A stretch of 15,734 nt of DNA from Wenzhouxiangella sp. (GCA_007121485.1 SKKM01000114.1:1-15734), one strand, 5' to 3'. Shown: positions 1-6,699, counted from the stretch's first letter. Translations and numbers: made by a program. The notes: generated by a model not told the origin, from the letters alone.

Positions 1-254
1 GTCTCGACCTGCTGCACGCCGGCAATCGCGCGCAGGCGCTCGGCAACGTGATCCGGCGCGCGTTTCAGGTCCACGAAAACCTGGGCGAAGTGGTAGTTCT
101 GGTAAAAGCGCTGCTGCGAGCCACTGACCGCATCGAGACTGGTCGCGCCCAGCACCAGGATCATGACTCCGGCGCCGATCACCATGGCAATGGCCGCAGC
201 CTGGCCCTTCTGCAGCCACAGGTCGCGCCAGAGCTTGGCGGTGAGTGCGCGCAT
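1..254 (-). CDS. ABC transporter permease (MacB/FtsX type), N-terminal part, cut by window edge
   Basis: This is the first 84 codons of a gene running off the left edge. I translated it by hand from the ATG at 254 (reverse strand). The product starts MRALTAKLWRDLWLQKGQA, followed by a hydrophobic segment at about residues 18-38, then a soluble stretch with SGSQQRFYQNYHFAQVF and an ERLRAIAGVQQVE motif. A basic N-terminus, one transmembrane helix and then a periplasmic domain is the usual start of FtsX/MacB-family permeases. These pair with LolD/MacB-type ATPases to export or extract lipids, lipoproteins or small molecules at the inner membrane. It begins 10 bases after the stop of the ATPase gene on the same strand, so the two are almost certainly one operon and one transporter. 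The substrate cannot be told from this fragment. An RBS is not obvious (GGCGAG lies just upstream). Confidence 0.8.
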   Translation of the reverse strand, partial: MRALTAKLWRDLWLQKGQAAAIAMVIGAGVMILVLGATSLDAVSGSQQRFYQNYHFAQVFVDLKRAPDHVAERLRAIAGVQQVE

Positions 255-264
255 CGTCGCTCGC

Positions 265-990
265 CTACCAGGCCAGCTCGGCCGGCGCGACTCTCCGGTC
301 GTTGACCTGGATGTCGGAGACCTTGCCGTCGCTCAGCCGGATCACGCGGTCGGCCATCTGGCCGATGACCTCGTTGTGGGTGATGATGGCGGTGGTGGTG
401 TTGAGTTCATGGTTGATGTGCTCAATGACCTCGAGCACGCGTATGCCGGTTTTCGAATCCAGCGCCCCGGTCGGCTCATCGCACATCAGCACCATGGGGC
501 GCTTGGCGATGGCGCGCGCAATGGCCACGCGCTGCTGCTCGCCGCCGGACAGCTGCGAGGGGAAATGGTCCACACGCTCGCCCAGGCCCACCAGGTCCAG
601 GGCCTCTTCCGGCGGCATCGGGTCTTTGGCGATGTCGGTGGCAATGGCCACGTTCTCGCGCGCGGTCAGCGAGGGGATCAGGTTGTAGAACTGGAAGACG
701 AAGCCGACGTGCTCGCGCCGGAACCGGGTCAGGGCCGCCTCGCCGGCGCCGGACAACTCCTGGTCGCGGTAGCGCAGCTGGCCGTCGGTGGCCACGTCCA
801 GCCCGCCCATGATGTTGAGCAGGGTCGACTTGCCCGAACCGGAAGCGCCCAGCATGACCACCAGTTCGCCCTCGTAGAGCTCCAGGTCGACCCCGCGCAG
901 GGCGTGAATCTCGACCTCGCCCATCTGGTAGACCTTGGTCAGCCCGCTGGCCTCGAACACGGACCGTTGTTTCCGGCTTTCGGCTGTCAT
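265..990 (-). CDS. ABC transporter ATP-binding protein (LolD/MacB-like)
   Basis: A 241-residue nucleotide-binding subunit with every ABC motif in order: Walker A GASGSGKST at 48-56, Q-loop Gln100, signature LSGGEQ at 147-152, Walker B and catalytic Glu in MVLMCDE at 166-172, D-loop ALD, and H-loop His205. The LTKVYQMGEVEIHALRGVDL opening and the EPTGALDS sequence are typical of the LolD/MacB/YknY branch, which powers FtsX-fold permeases rather than classical importers. The ATPase is cytoplasmic, bound to the permease encoded 10 bases downstream. The start at 990 is supported by a GGAG about 11 bases upstream on the reverse strand and by the usual family length. It is divergent from pyrE. No periplasmic adaptor gene is visible in this window; it may lie beyond the left edge. 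The substrate is unknown. Confidence 0.93.
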   Translation of the reverse strand: MTAESRKQRSVFEASGLTKVYQMGEVEIHALRGVDLELYEGELVVMLGASGSGKSTLLNIMGGLDVATDGQLRYRDQELSGAGEAALTRFRREHVGFVFQFYNLIPSLTARENVAIATDIAKDPMPPEEALDLVGLGERVDHFPSQLSGGEQQRVAIARAIAKRPMVLMCDEPTGALDSKTGIRVLEVIEHINHELNTTTAIITHNEVIGQMADRVIRLSDGKVSDIQVNDRRVAPAELAW

Positions 991-1037
991 GGCCCGCGAC
1001 TCCGCTGATCACCCGCAAAAAATGCCCGACCGGTTCC

Positions 1038-1043
1038 AGTATA
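1038..1043 (-). promoter_or_regulatory. candidate -10 box for the ABC transporter operon
   Basis: On the reverse strand the divergent spacer reads TATACT, a near-perfect sigma-70 -10 hexamer, about 48 bases upstream of the ATPase start. No convincing -35 hexamer sits 16-18 bases further upstream, so this rests on the -10 alone. Confidence 0.35.
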
Positions 1044-1122
1044 GCGAGCGCCGGGGGCGCATGCCCTTGACCGCTGGCAGATCAGGGAGGCATGCGAATG
1101 GCCAGTGAACGGCGACAGTCGC

Positions 1123-1128
1123 TAGAAT
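1123..1128 (+). promoter_or_regulatory. candidate -10 box for pyrE (possibly leaderless)
   Basis: TAGAAT ends six bases before the pyrE ATG at 1135. A transcript from this hexamer would begin at or within a base or two of the start codon. The pyrE start has no properly spaced Shine-Dalgarno, which fits a leaderless mRNA. A -35 is not recognisable (GGCCAG at the right distance). Confidence 0.4.
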
Positions 1129-1134
1129 GCAGGC

Positions 1135-1776
1135 ATGCTGCAATCCTGGACACAAGATTTCCTCGACCTCGCGCTGGAGTACCAGGCCTTGAGGTTCGGC
1201 CGCTTCACCCTGAAGTCCGGACGCGCCAGCCCGTACTTCTTCAACGCCGGGGCCTTTTGTGACGGTCGCAGCCTGGACCGGCTGGCGCGCAGCTATGCTG
1301 ACGCCCTGGTGGCCAGCGGGATCGACTACGACCAGCTGTTCGGCCCGGCCTACAAGGGCATCCCGCTGGCGGCTGCGGTTGCCGTCGCGCTCGCCCGCGA
1401 TCACGGCCGCAATGTCCCGTTTGCCTACAATCGCAAGGAAGCCAAGGACCACGGCGAGGGCGGCGTGCTGGTCGGCGCGCCGCTGTCCGGGCGGGTGCTG
1501 ATCGTCGACGACGTGATCTCGGCCGGCACCTCGATCAACGAGTCGATCGAACTCATTCGCGCCGCCGGTGCCGAACCGGTCGCCGCGGCGATCGCGCTGG
1601 ACCGCCAGGAACGCGGTCCGGATGAGCGCTCGGCCGTGCAGGCCGTTCGCGACTCAGGCCTGGCGGTGGTCAGCGTGGCCCGCCTCGACGACCTCATCGA
1701 CTGGCTCGGCCAGCGCGGTGAGACCAAGGAACACCTGGAACCGCTGCGGGAATACCGGGCGCGTTACGGAGTCTGA
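1135..1776 (+). CDS. pyrE: orotate phosphoribosyltransferase
   Basis: PyrE joins orotate to PRPP to make orotidine 5'-monophosphate, the fifth step of UMP synthesis, in the cytoplasm. At 213 residues it has exactly the length I recall for E. coli PyrE. Visible motifs are FTLKSGRASPYFFNAG at 24-39 (orotate and PRPP contacts), FGPAYKGIPLA at 69-79, the flexible catalytic loop NRKEAKDHGEGG at 99-110, and the 13-residue PRPP-binding motif VLIVDDVISAGTS at 121-133 with its paired aspartates. The ending REYRARYGV also matches the family. It is divergent from the ABC operon and heads a plus-strand run. Its TGA is followed with no gap by the ATG of the next gene. The next pathway enzyme, PyrF, is encoded 7 kb downstream in the same direction. 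No pyrimidine attenuator hairpin is evident in the short upstream region. Confidence 0.97.
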   Translation: MLQSWTQDFLDLALEYQALRFGRFTLKSGRASPYFFNAGAFCDGRSLDRLARSYADALVASGIDYDQLFGPAYKGIPLAAAVAVALARDHGRNVPFAYNRKEAKDHGEGGVLVGAPLSGRVLIVDDVISAGTSINESIELIRAAGAEPVAAAIALDRQERGPDERSAVQAVRDSGLAVVSVARLDDLIDWLGQRGETKEHLEPLREYRARYGV

Positions 1777-2400
1777 ATGAACATGCGCATCCTGATCCCT
1801 GCCTTCTGTTTGCTGTTGCTGATTTCCGGCCTGGCCGTGGCGGCGCCGACCGTCTTTCGCTGGACGGATCCGGACGGCCAGGTGCACTATGGCCATGCGG
1901 TCCCGCCTGAACTGCGTGCGCTCGGCTATGAACGCCTGGCGCCGGACGGCCGGGTCATCGAGCGAATCGCTCCGGAAATGACCCCCGAGGAACGCGCGGA
2001 GCAGGCCGCCCGGCTGGCCGTGCAGGCCGAGCTGGAGGCCGAGCAGGCCACCCAGGCGGCGCGCGACCGACTGCTGCTGATGGCGTATCGCAACGAGCAG
2101 GACCTGGTCAGCAGCCGCGACGCCCGGCTGGAGGCCATGCGCCAGCAGCGCAACGCGCTGGAGACTTCGCATCGGCATGCGGTGCAGCGCTTCGAGGACC
2201 TGGTGGCCCGGGCCGCGGCCCACAGCCGCGAGTCGCAGTCGGTGCCGCAGACGCTGCAGGACTCCGTTTCCTCCACCCAGGACGAAGTGCGTCGCTTGCG
2301 CACGGCCAAGGCCGAACTGGATGAACGCATGGCGGCGGTGGAAGAGCAATTCGACCAGGACCTGCTGCGTTACCGCAACCTCACTCGTCGCTCCGAGTGA
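1777..2400 (+). CDS. DUF4124 domain-containing secreted coiled-coil protein
   Basis: A 207-residue protein with a clear Sec signal peptide (MNMRILIPAFCLLLLISGLAVAA, cleavage probably after the AVA/AVAA at residue 22-23; in-frame ATGs at 1777 and 1783). After it comes PTVFRWTDPDGQVHYGHAVPPE, the classic DUF4124 motif of a Trp/Tyr-rich strand followed by DGxVHY. Residues from about 70 to 205 are charged and rich in Glu, Arg, Ala and Gln with heptad-like spacing, predicting a long periplasmic coiled coil. The family is common in Proteobacteria and has no settled function; envelope or peptidoglycan-related roles have been guessed. It abuts pyrE (TGA then ATG with no gap), and its own TGA overlaps a GTG of the next gene, so translation is probably coupled. 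The function is not identified. Confidence 0.85.
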   Translation: MNMRILIPAFCLLLLISGLAVAAPTVFRWTDPDGQVHYGHAVPPELRALGYERLAPDGRVIERIAPEMTPEERAEQAARLAVQAELEAEQATQAARDRLLLMAYRNEQDLVSSRDARLEAMRQQRNALETSHRHAVQRFEDLVARAAAHSRESQSVPQTLQDSVSSTQDEVRRLRTAKAELDERMAAVEEQFDQDLLRYRNLTRRSE

Positions 2401-2414
2401 TTCGCAACGACCGG

Positions 2415-3164
2415 ATGTTTACGCGCTGCCCCGCTTGCGAGGCGCTCTACGAGTTGACGCCGACGGAACTGGCCGAAGCGGCCGGCGTGGTGCGCTGCAG
2501 CAACTGCGGCAAGACCTTCAACTCCCTGGCCAACCTGTTCAACCGCCAGCCCGAAGCCGAGGACGAACCGCTGCGCGGCCAGGGCATGCCGCCGCTGCTG
2601 GGACATCGGATTTTCCTGCAGCCTCATCTGCCCGGGCTGGAGCAGTCCGAGCCGTCCGGCCTGGCACGCGCGGACGCTGCGGAAGATCCCGACGCCGAGG
2701 CGTTCGTCGAGGCCGTGCTGCAGCCTGCGCCGAGCCGCCAGGGCTGGCCGATCGCGGTGGCCCTGCTGGCGCTGCTGGCCGTGGGCCAGGCCATGTGGAT
2801 GCTGGGTTTGCCGGAGCGCTGGCTGGATGCGCCGGCGCGCAACGCGGCCCCGGCAAGCCCCGACGATGCCATCGCGCTGGTGGGGCGGGACATGCACGCC
2901 CACCCCACCCGTTCCGACGCCGTGATCGTCAGCGCCCTGCTGCGCAACCAGTCGCCAGGCACCGTCGAATTTCCGATCATCGAGCTGCGCCTGTTCGACC
3001 GCAGCAACCAGGTCCTCGGCGTGCGCCGGCTGCAGCCCGAGGAATACCTGCCCAACCCGGCCCGCGCTCCCAGCGGCCTGGCGTCCGGCACCATGCTGCC
3101 GCTGATCGTCGAAGTCGCGGTGACCGGGTCGGAACCGGCCGGTTTCGAGCTGCGCTTCTTTTAG
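2415..3164 (+). CDS. zinc-ribbon (MJ0042) and DUF3426 membrane protein
   Basis: The product starts MFTRCPACEALYEL and carries a zinc ribbon with cysteines at 5, 8, 28 and 31 (CPAC ... CSNC), the MJ0042/DUF3426 pattern. A linker rich in Glu, Pro and Ala follows. One transmembrane helix (GWPIAVALLALLAVGQAMWML, about 109-130) leads to a C-terminal periplasmic DUF3426 domain ending GFELRFF. I chose the ATG at 2415 because relatives open directly with MFTxCPxC. A GTG at 2397, overlapping the previous stop, would add six residues (MIRNDR) and is the alternative; neither has a good Shine-Dalgarno. In Pseudomonas and relatives a DUF3426 gene lies just ahead of dusB-fis, so its place two genes before purH is the conserved context. 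The molecular role is unknown; a metal-binding cytoplasmic head on a membrane anchor suggests sensing or scaffolding, but that is inference. Confidence 0.88.
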   Translation: MFTRCPACEALYELTPTELAEAAGVVRCSNCGKTFNSLANLFNRQPEAEDEPLRGQGMPPLLGHRIFLQPHLPGLEQSEPSGLARADAAEDPDAEAFVEAVLQPAPSRQGWPIAVALLALLAVGQAMWMLGLPERWLDAPARNAAPASPDDAIALVGRDMHAHPTRSDAVIVSALLRNQSPGTVEFPIIELRLFDRSNQVLGVRRLQPEEYLPNPARAPSGLASGTMLPLIVEVAVTGSEPAGFELRFF

Positions 3165-3179
3165 TTCCGGGTCCGCATG

Positions 3180-3188
3180 TGCTATCTT
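3180..3188 (+). promoter_or_regulatory. candidate extended -10 promoter for fis
   Basis: TGC TATCTT forms an extended -10 element 54 bases before the fis ATG, just after the DUF3426 stop. The -35 position holds only TTT-rich sequence of poor match. It would give fis-purH a transcript of its own inside the pyrE operon. A perfect 12-bp palindrome, GGCCGCGCGGCC (3200-3211), lies in the resulting leader. Confidence 0.4.
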
Positions 3189-3241
3189 TTGCGGTCTTTG
3201 GCCGCGCGGCCCCGCGCGCGCCGATCGACCCTGAGGAAAGC

Positions 3242-3502
3242 ATGCCCAAACTGAACGGCTCCGGCTCCTGTCTCCATGAGTTCGTGCGCACGGTCGTCGA
3301 ACAATACCTGGAAGACATGGGTGAAACGCCGCCGGACAATCTTTACGAGACGCTGATCAACGAGGTGGAGCGTCCGCTGATCGAAACCGTCCTGGCCCGA
3401 ACCGGCGGCAACCAGTCGCGCAGTGCCGATATCCTGGGGATCACCCGCGCCACCCTGCGCAACCGCATTCAGCGCTACGGCATCGATCCGCAGCAGCAAT
3501 GA
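3242..3502 (+). CDS. fis: DNA-binding protein Fis
   Basis: An 86-residue nucleoid protein, shorter than the 98 residues of E. coli Fis but typical for non-enteric relatives. The N-terminal half (LHEFVRTVVEQYLEDMGETPP) gives the two dimer-forming helices. The C-terminal half contains the NtrC-type helix-turn-helix GGNQSRSADILGITRATLRNRIQRYGI (about 57-83), whose last helix contacts DNA. Fis bends DNA, activates stable-RNA promoters and serves inversion and replication complexes. The ATG at 3242 is preceded by a strong GAGGAAAG Shine-Dalgarno. It lies at the end of a much longer open frame, 2177-3502, whose upstream part is only the shadow of the DUF4124 and DUF3426 genes. Its TGA overlaps the purH ATG (ATGA), so translation is probably coupled. 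The dusB gene that precedes fis in E. coli and Pseudomonas is absent here. Confidence 0.95.
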   Translation: MPKLNGSGSCLHEFVRTVVEQYLEDMGETPPDNLYETLINEVERPLIETVLARTGGNQSRSADILGITRATLRNRIQRYGIDPQQQ

Positions 3503-5040
3503 GTACGCCCAGGACGGCGCTGCTCAGCGTTTCCGACAAGACCGGCATCATCGACCTGGCCCGCGCCCTGCACCGGCATGGCTGGCGCATCCTGTCCACC
3601 GGCGGCACCGCCGCCGCCCTCAAGGCCGCCGGGCTGGCCGTCACCGAAGTCTCCAGCCACACCGGCTTCCCCGAAATCATGGGCGGCCGGGTCAAGACCC
3701 TGCACCCGACCATCCACGGCGGGCTGCTGGGCCGCAGCGACACCGACCAGGCCGCCATGCAGGCCCACGGCATTGAGGCCATCGACCTGCTGGCCGTCAA
3801 TCTCTATCCCTTCGCCGCCACCGTGGCCCGCCCCGGCTGCAGCCTGGATGAGGCGATCGAGCAGATCGACATCGGCGGGCCGGCCATGCTGCGCGCCGCG
3901 GCCAAGAACCACGCCCGCGTCTGCGTGCTGTGCGACCCGGGCGACTATGCGGACTTCATCGAGGCACTGCCGGACTGGCCGCAGCTCGAGCAGCGCCGGG
4001 CGCTGGCGGTCAAGGCCTACGCCCACACCGCCGCCTACGACGGCCAGATCAGCCAGTGGCTGTCGGCCCAGTCGGCTGCCGGGGCGCTGCCGCCGGTGCT
4101 GAACCTCAACCTGGACCAAATCCAACCCCTGCGCTACGGCGAAAACCCGCACCAGGCGGCCGGGCTGTACCGCGAGCGCGGCCGCCCGGCCAGCGGCCTG
4201 GCCGGGGCCGAGATCCTGCAGGGCAAGGCCCTGTCCTACAACAACCTGCTCGACGCCGACGCGGCCTGGCAGGCCCTGGCAGGGCTGGGCGACGAGGCGG
4301 CCGCCTGCGTGATCGTCAAGCACACCAACCCCTGTGGCGCCGCGCTCGGGGATACGGCGGCAGCCGCTTATCGCGCCGCCCTGGCCTGCGATCCGACCTC
4401 GGCCTTCGGTGGCATCATCGCGCTGAACCGCGAGATCGACGCTGCACTCGCCGGCGCCATCACCGAGCGCTTCGTCGAAGTCATCCTGGCCCCGGCGGTC
4501 AGTGCGGACGCGCTGGAGATCTTCGGCGCCAAGCCCAACATCCGCGTGATCGTTCCGGCCGCATCACCGGCACAGGGCCTGCAGCTGCGCGCCATCGCCG
4601 GCGGCTGGCTGGTCCAGCAGGCCGACCGGTCCGCAGCCGACGAAGCGGACTGGCGCATCCCGACCCGGCGCGAGCCGAGCGCGGCCGAGCTGGCCGACCT
4701 GCGCTTTGCCTGGGGCGTGGTCCAGTCGGTGCGCTCCAACGCCATCGTCTATGCCCGCGACCGCGCCACCATCGGCATTGGCGCCGGACAGATGAGCCGG
4801 GTCGACTCGGCCCGCATCGGCGCCTGGAAAGCGCGCGACGCCGGCCTGGACCTGAACGGCGGGGTCATGGCTTCGGACGCCTTCTTCCCGTTTGCCGACA
4901 GCATCGAGACCGCCGCCGAACACGGCATCCGCGCCGTGATCCAGCCCGGCGGTTCGATGCGCGACCAGGAAGTGATCGACGCCTGCGACCGCCACGGCAT
5001 CGCCATGATCCTGACCGGGCGGCGCCATTTCCGGCATTAG
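3499..5040 (+). CDS. purH: bifunctional AICAR transformylase / IMP cyclohydrolase
   Basis: PurH performs the last two steps to IMP: formylation of AICAR with 10-formyl-THF, then ring closure. The 513-residue protein has the N-terminal MGS-like cyclohydrolase domain (about 1-195: LLSVSDKTGI at 8-17, STGGTA at 33-38, KTLHPTIHGGLLGR at 66-79). The C-terminal transformylase domain follows (LRYGENPHQ, then KHTNPCG at 274-280, whose Lys-His pair is the catalytic pair of the family, and SDAFFPFADSIE). It ends with the standard TGRRHFRH. It starts at the ATG overlapping the fis stop. E. coli PurH is slightly longer, at about 529 residues. In Pseudomonas purH is followed directly by purD; here a 286-bp inverted-repeat element lies between them. 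No PurR-type operator was recognised. Confidence 0.97.
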   Translation: MSTPRTALLSVSDKTGIIDLARALHRHGWRILSTGGTAAALKAAGLAVTEVSSHTGFPEIMGGRVKTLHPTIHGGLLGRSDTDQAAMQAHGIEAIDLLAVNLYPFAATVARPGCSLDEAIEQIDIGGPAMLRAAAKNHARVCVLCDPGDYADFIEALPDWPQLEQRRALAVKAYAHTAAYDGQISQWLSAQSAAGALPPVLNLNLDQIQPLRYGENPHQAAGLYRERGRPASGLAGAEILQGKALSYNNLLDADAAWQALAGLGDEAAACVIVKHTNPCGAALGDTAAAAYRAALACDPTSAFGGIIALNREIDAALAGAITERFVEVILAPAVSADALEIFGAKPNIRVIVPAASPAQGLQLRAIAGGWLVQQADRSAADEADWRIPTRREPSAAELADLRFAWGVVQSVRSNAIVYARDRATIGIGAGQMSRVDSARIGAWKARDAGLDLNGGVMASDAFFPFADSIETAAEHGIRAVIQPGGSMRDQEVIDACDRHGIAMILTGRRHFRH

Positions 5041-5070
5041 TCAGGCAGCTTTATCGCCCCCAACATCCGG

Positions 5071-5356
5071 GGTCGGTCAGAGTGCCTTGCGCTTCAGGGC
5101 TTCAGGTGCAGCCGAAGCGCGCAGGGCCGGGCGGACCGAGGGCCGCCGCATGTCTGAGCGGAGCGCCCTTAGGGCGCAGAGCGAGTTCGGCGGACCCCGC
5201 CCGGGCCGAGCAGCGCCGGCAGTGCAAGCCTGGCGGTTTTCGGCGCTAGCCGAAAGAAGCCAGGCTGAAGCGTCGATTGAGCGCGTGCAGGGCATCGTCC
5301 GCCTGCAAGGCGGGCGACAAACCGTCGCCCTGAAGCGCAAGGCACTCTGACCGACC
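5071..5356. mobile_element. 286-bp MITE-like element with perfect 30-bp terminal inverted repeats
   Basis: Positions 5071-5100 and 5327-5356 are exact reverse complements over all 30 bases and enclose 226 bp. The arm starts GGTCGGTCAGAG at the left and ends CTCTGACCGACC at the right. The interior is full of secondary structure: GCGCCCT-T-AGGGCGC (5163-5177), a two-part hairpin at 5228-5265, CCGCCT/AGGCGG (5299-5313), and GGGCGAC/GTCGCCC (5312-5330). A tandem GCTTCAGG pair lies at 5091-5106. It fills the spacer between purH (stop at 5040) and purD, neighbours that are usually adjacent. No transposase and no convincing target-site duplication is visible. The open frames 5087-5350 (plus) and 5077-5475 (minus) are low-complexity Arg/Ala-rich readings and are not credible genes. 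It may be a non-autonomous transposable element or a dispersed structured-RNA repeat; which one is unresolved. Confidence 0.75.
5228..5265. repeat. strong two-part hairpin inside the inverted-repeat element
   Basis: The outer stem GCCTGGC (5228-5234) pairs with GCCAGGC (5259-5265). After a small internal bulge the inner stem TTTCGGC (5238-5244) pairs with GCCGAAA (5249-5255) around a GCTA loop. There are 14 Watson-Crick pairs in 38 bases. There is no T-tract, so it is not a classical terminator. Confidence 0.7.
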
Positions 5357-5360
5357 ACGC

Positions 5361-5366
5361 TACAAT
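5361..5366 (+). promoter_or_regulatory. candidate -10 box for purD
   Basis: TACAAT lies 4 bp outside the right arm of the inverted-repeat element and 46 bases before the purD ATG at 5413. An upstream in-frame ATG at 5365 overlaps this hexamer and would then lie upstream of the transcript start, which argues against using it. No -35 consensus is seen; the -35 region would fall inside the element's right arm. Confidence 0.4.
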
Positions 5367-5412
5367 GAACAGCGATATAGAAACCTCGGCTTCGTTCCCG
5401 AATATGAGTTCC

Positions 5413-6699
5413 ATGAAAGTGCTGATCATCGGCAGCGGCGGGCGTGAGCATGCGCTGGCCTGGAAGGCCGCCCAATCCAGCCTCGTCGACGACGTCCTGG
5501 TCGCGCCCGGCAACGCCGGCACGGCGCTGGAGCCCGGAGTGCGCAACGTGGCCATTGCGGTCGAGGATATCGACGGCCTGCTGCAGTTGGCCATCGATGA
5601 AAACATACAGCTGACCATCGTCGGTCCGGAAGTGCCGCTGGCGGCCGGCGTGGTCGACCGCTTCAACGAGCGGGACTTACGCTGCTTCGGACCGAACGCC
5701 GGCGCGGCCCAGTTGGAATCTTCCAAGGCCTTCGCCAAGGCCTTCATGGCCCGCCACGCCATCCCCACCGCGGCTTATGCCGTGGTCGATACGGTCGCCG
5801 ACGGCATGGACAAGGCCAAGGCCATCGGCTTTCCGCTGGTGCTCAAGGCCGACGGCCTGGCCGCCGGCAAGGGCGTGGTCATCGTCGAGGACGAGCAACA
5901 GGCCGAAACGACACTTCAGGACATGCTGAGCGGCAACGCCTTCGGCGCCGCTGGTCACCGCGTGGTGGTCGAGGAATTCCTGGTCGGCGAGGAAGCCAGC
6001 TTCATCGTCATTGCCGAAGGCGAACGCGCCGTGCCGCTGGCCTCCAGCCAGGACCACAAGCGCCGCGACGACGGCGATCTTGGTCCCAACACCGGCGGCA
6101 TGGGCGCCTACTCGCCGGCCCCGGCAGTCGATCAAGCCATGCACGAGCGCATCATGGCCGAGGTCATCCAGCCGACCTTGCAGGGCATGGCCGCCGACGG
6201 CCATCGCTTCACCGGTTTTCTCTACGCCGGGGTGATGCTCACCGACGCCGGACCCAAGGTGCTCGAGTTCAACGTGCGCTTCGGCGACCCGGAAACCCAG
6301 CCCATCCTCATGCGGTTGCAGTCCGACCTGGTCCAGACCCTGCTGACCGTGCTCGACGGGCGCATCGACGAGGTCGAGCTGGAATGGGATCCGCGCACCG
6401 CCCTCGGCATCGTGGTCGCCGCCGGCGGCTACCCGGACGCTTATGCCAAGGGCAAGGTGATCAGCGGACTCGATGCCGTGCCGACGGCCGAGATCAAGGT
6501 CTTCCACGCCGGCACCCGCATGGACGGCGATCAAGTCGTCACCAGCGGCGGGCGCGTGTTGTGCGTGACCGCGCTGGGCGACAGCGTGGCGGAGGCCCAG
6601 GCGAGAGCGCTGGACTGGGCAGGCCGGATCGGATTCGACGGCGCGTTTTATCGCCGAGATATCGGACATCGCGCCATCGCCAGGGCATCCAATGATTGA
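5413..6699 (+). CDS. purD: phosphoribosylamine-glycine ligase
   Basis: PurD (GAR synthetase) joins glycine to phosphoribosylamine with ATP, the second step of purine synthesis. From the ATG at 5413 it is 428 residues, essentially the E. coli length of 429, and starts MKVLIIGSGGREHALAWKAA, the N-terminal PurD motif. The ATP-grasp core shows FPLVLKADGLAAGKGVV, VVVEEFLVGEEASFIV, SSQDHKRRDDGDLGPNTGGMGAYSPAP, and the metal-binding EFNVRFGDPETQPIL. The C-terminal domain includes AAGGYPDAYAKGKVI and GGRVLCVTALG. In-frame ATGs at 5365 and 5404 would add 16 or 3 residues that have no place in the family, and the one at 5365 overlaps the likely -10 box. The 5413 start has only a weak GAG as Shine-Dalgarno. 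It is separated from its usual partner purH by the inverted-repeat element. Confidence 0.96.
   Translation: MKVLIIGSGGREHALAWKAAQSSLVDDVLVAPGNAGTALEPGVRNVAIAVEDIDGLLQLAIDENIQLTIVGPEVPLAAGVVDRFNERDLRCFGPNAGAAQLESSKAFAKAFMARHAIPTAAYAVVDTVADGMDKAKAIGFPLVLKADGLAAGKGVVIVEDEQQAETTLQDMLSGNAFGAAGHRVVVEEFLVGEEASFIVIAEGERAVPLASSQDHKRRDDGDLGPNTGGMGAYSPAPAVDQAMHERIMAEVIQPTLQGMAADGHRFTGFLYAGVMLTDAGPKVLEFNVRFGDPETQPILMRLQSDLVQTLLTVLDGRIDEVELEWDPRTALGIVVAAGGYPDAYAKGKVISGLDAVPTAEIKVFHAGTRMDGDQVVTSGGRVLCVTALGDSVAEAQARALDWAGRIGFDGAFYRRDIGHRAIARASND

Noticed and set aside
163..1008. 281-codon plus-strand open frame
   Set aside because: It lies opposite the ABC ATPase gene, whose motifs are complete, and its own translation is an unstructured Gly/His/Leu-rich reading with no family features.
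1067..1072. TTGACC as the -35 of pyrE
   Set aside because: No -10 lies 16-18 bases downstream, and it is far too distant from TAGAAT at 1123.
2177..3502. 441-codon plus-strand open frame taken as one protein
   Set aside because: Only the last 86 codons, from 3242, are real (fis). The rest overlaps the DUF4124 and DUF3426 genes in another frame and is Arg/Ala/Gly-rich filler.
3930..5249. 439-codon plus-strand open frame across purH and into the spacer
   Set aside because: It is the +1-type shadow of purH, dominated by Arg, Gly and Pro, a GC-content artefact.
5087..5350. 87-codon plus-strand open frame inside the inverted-repeat element, and its minus-strand partner 5077-5475
   Set aside because: Both are Arg/Ala-rich, run straight through hairpin sequence, and end in the same peptide only because the arms are inverted repeats.
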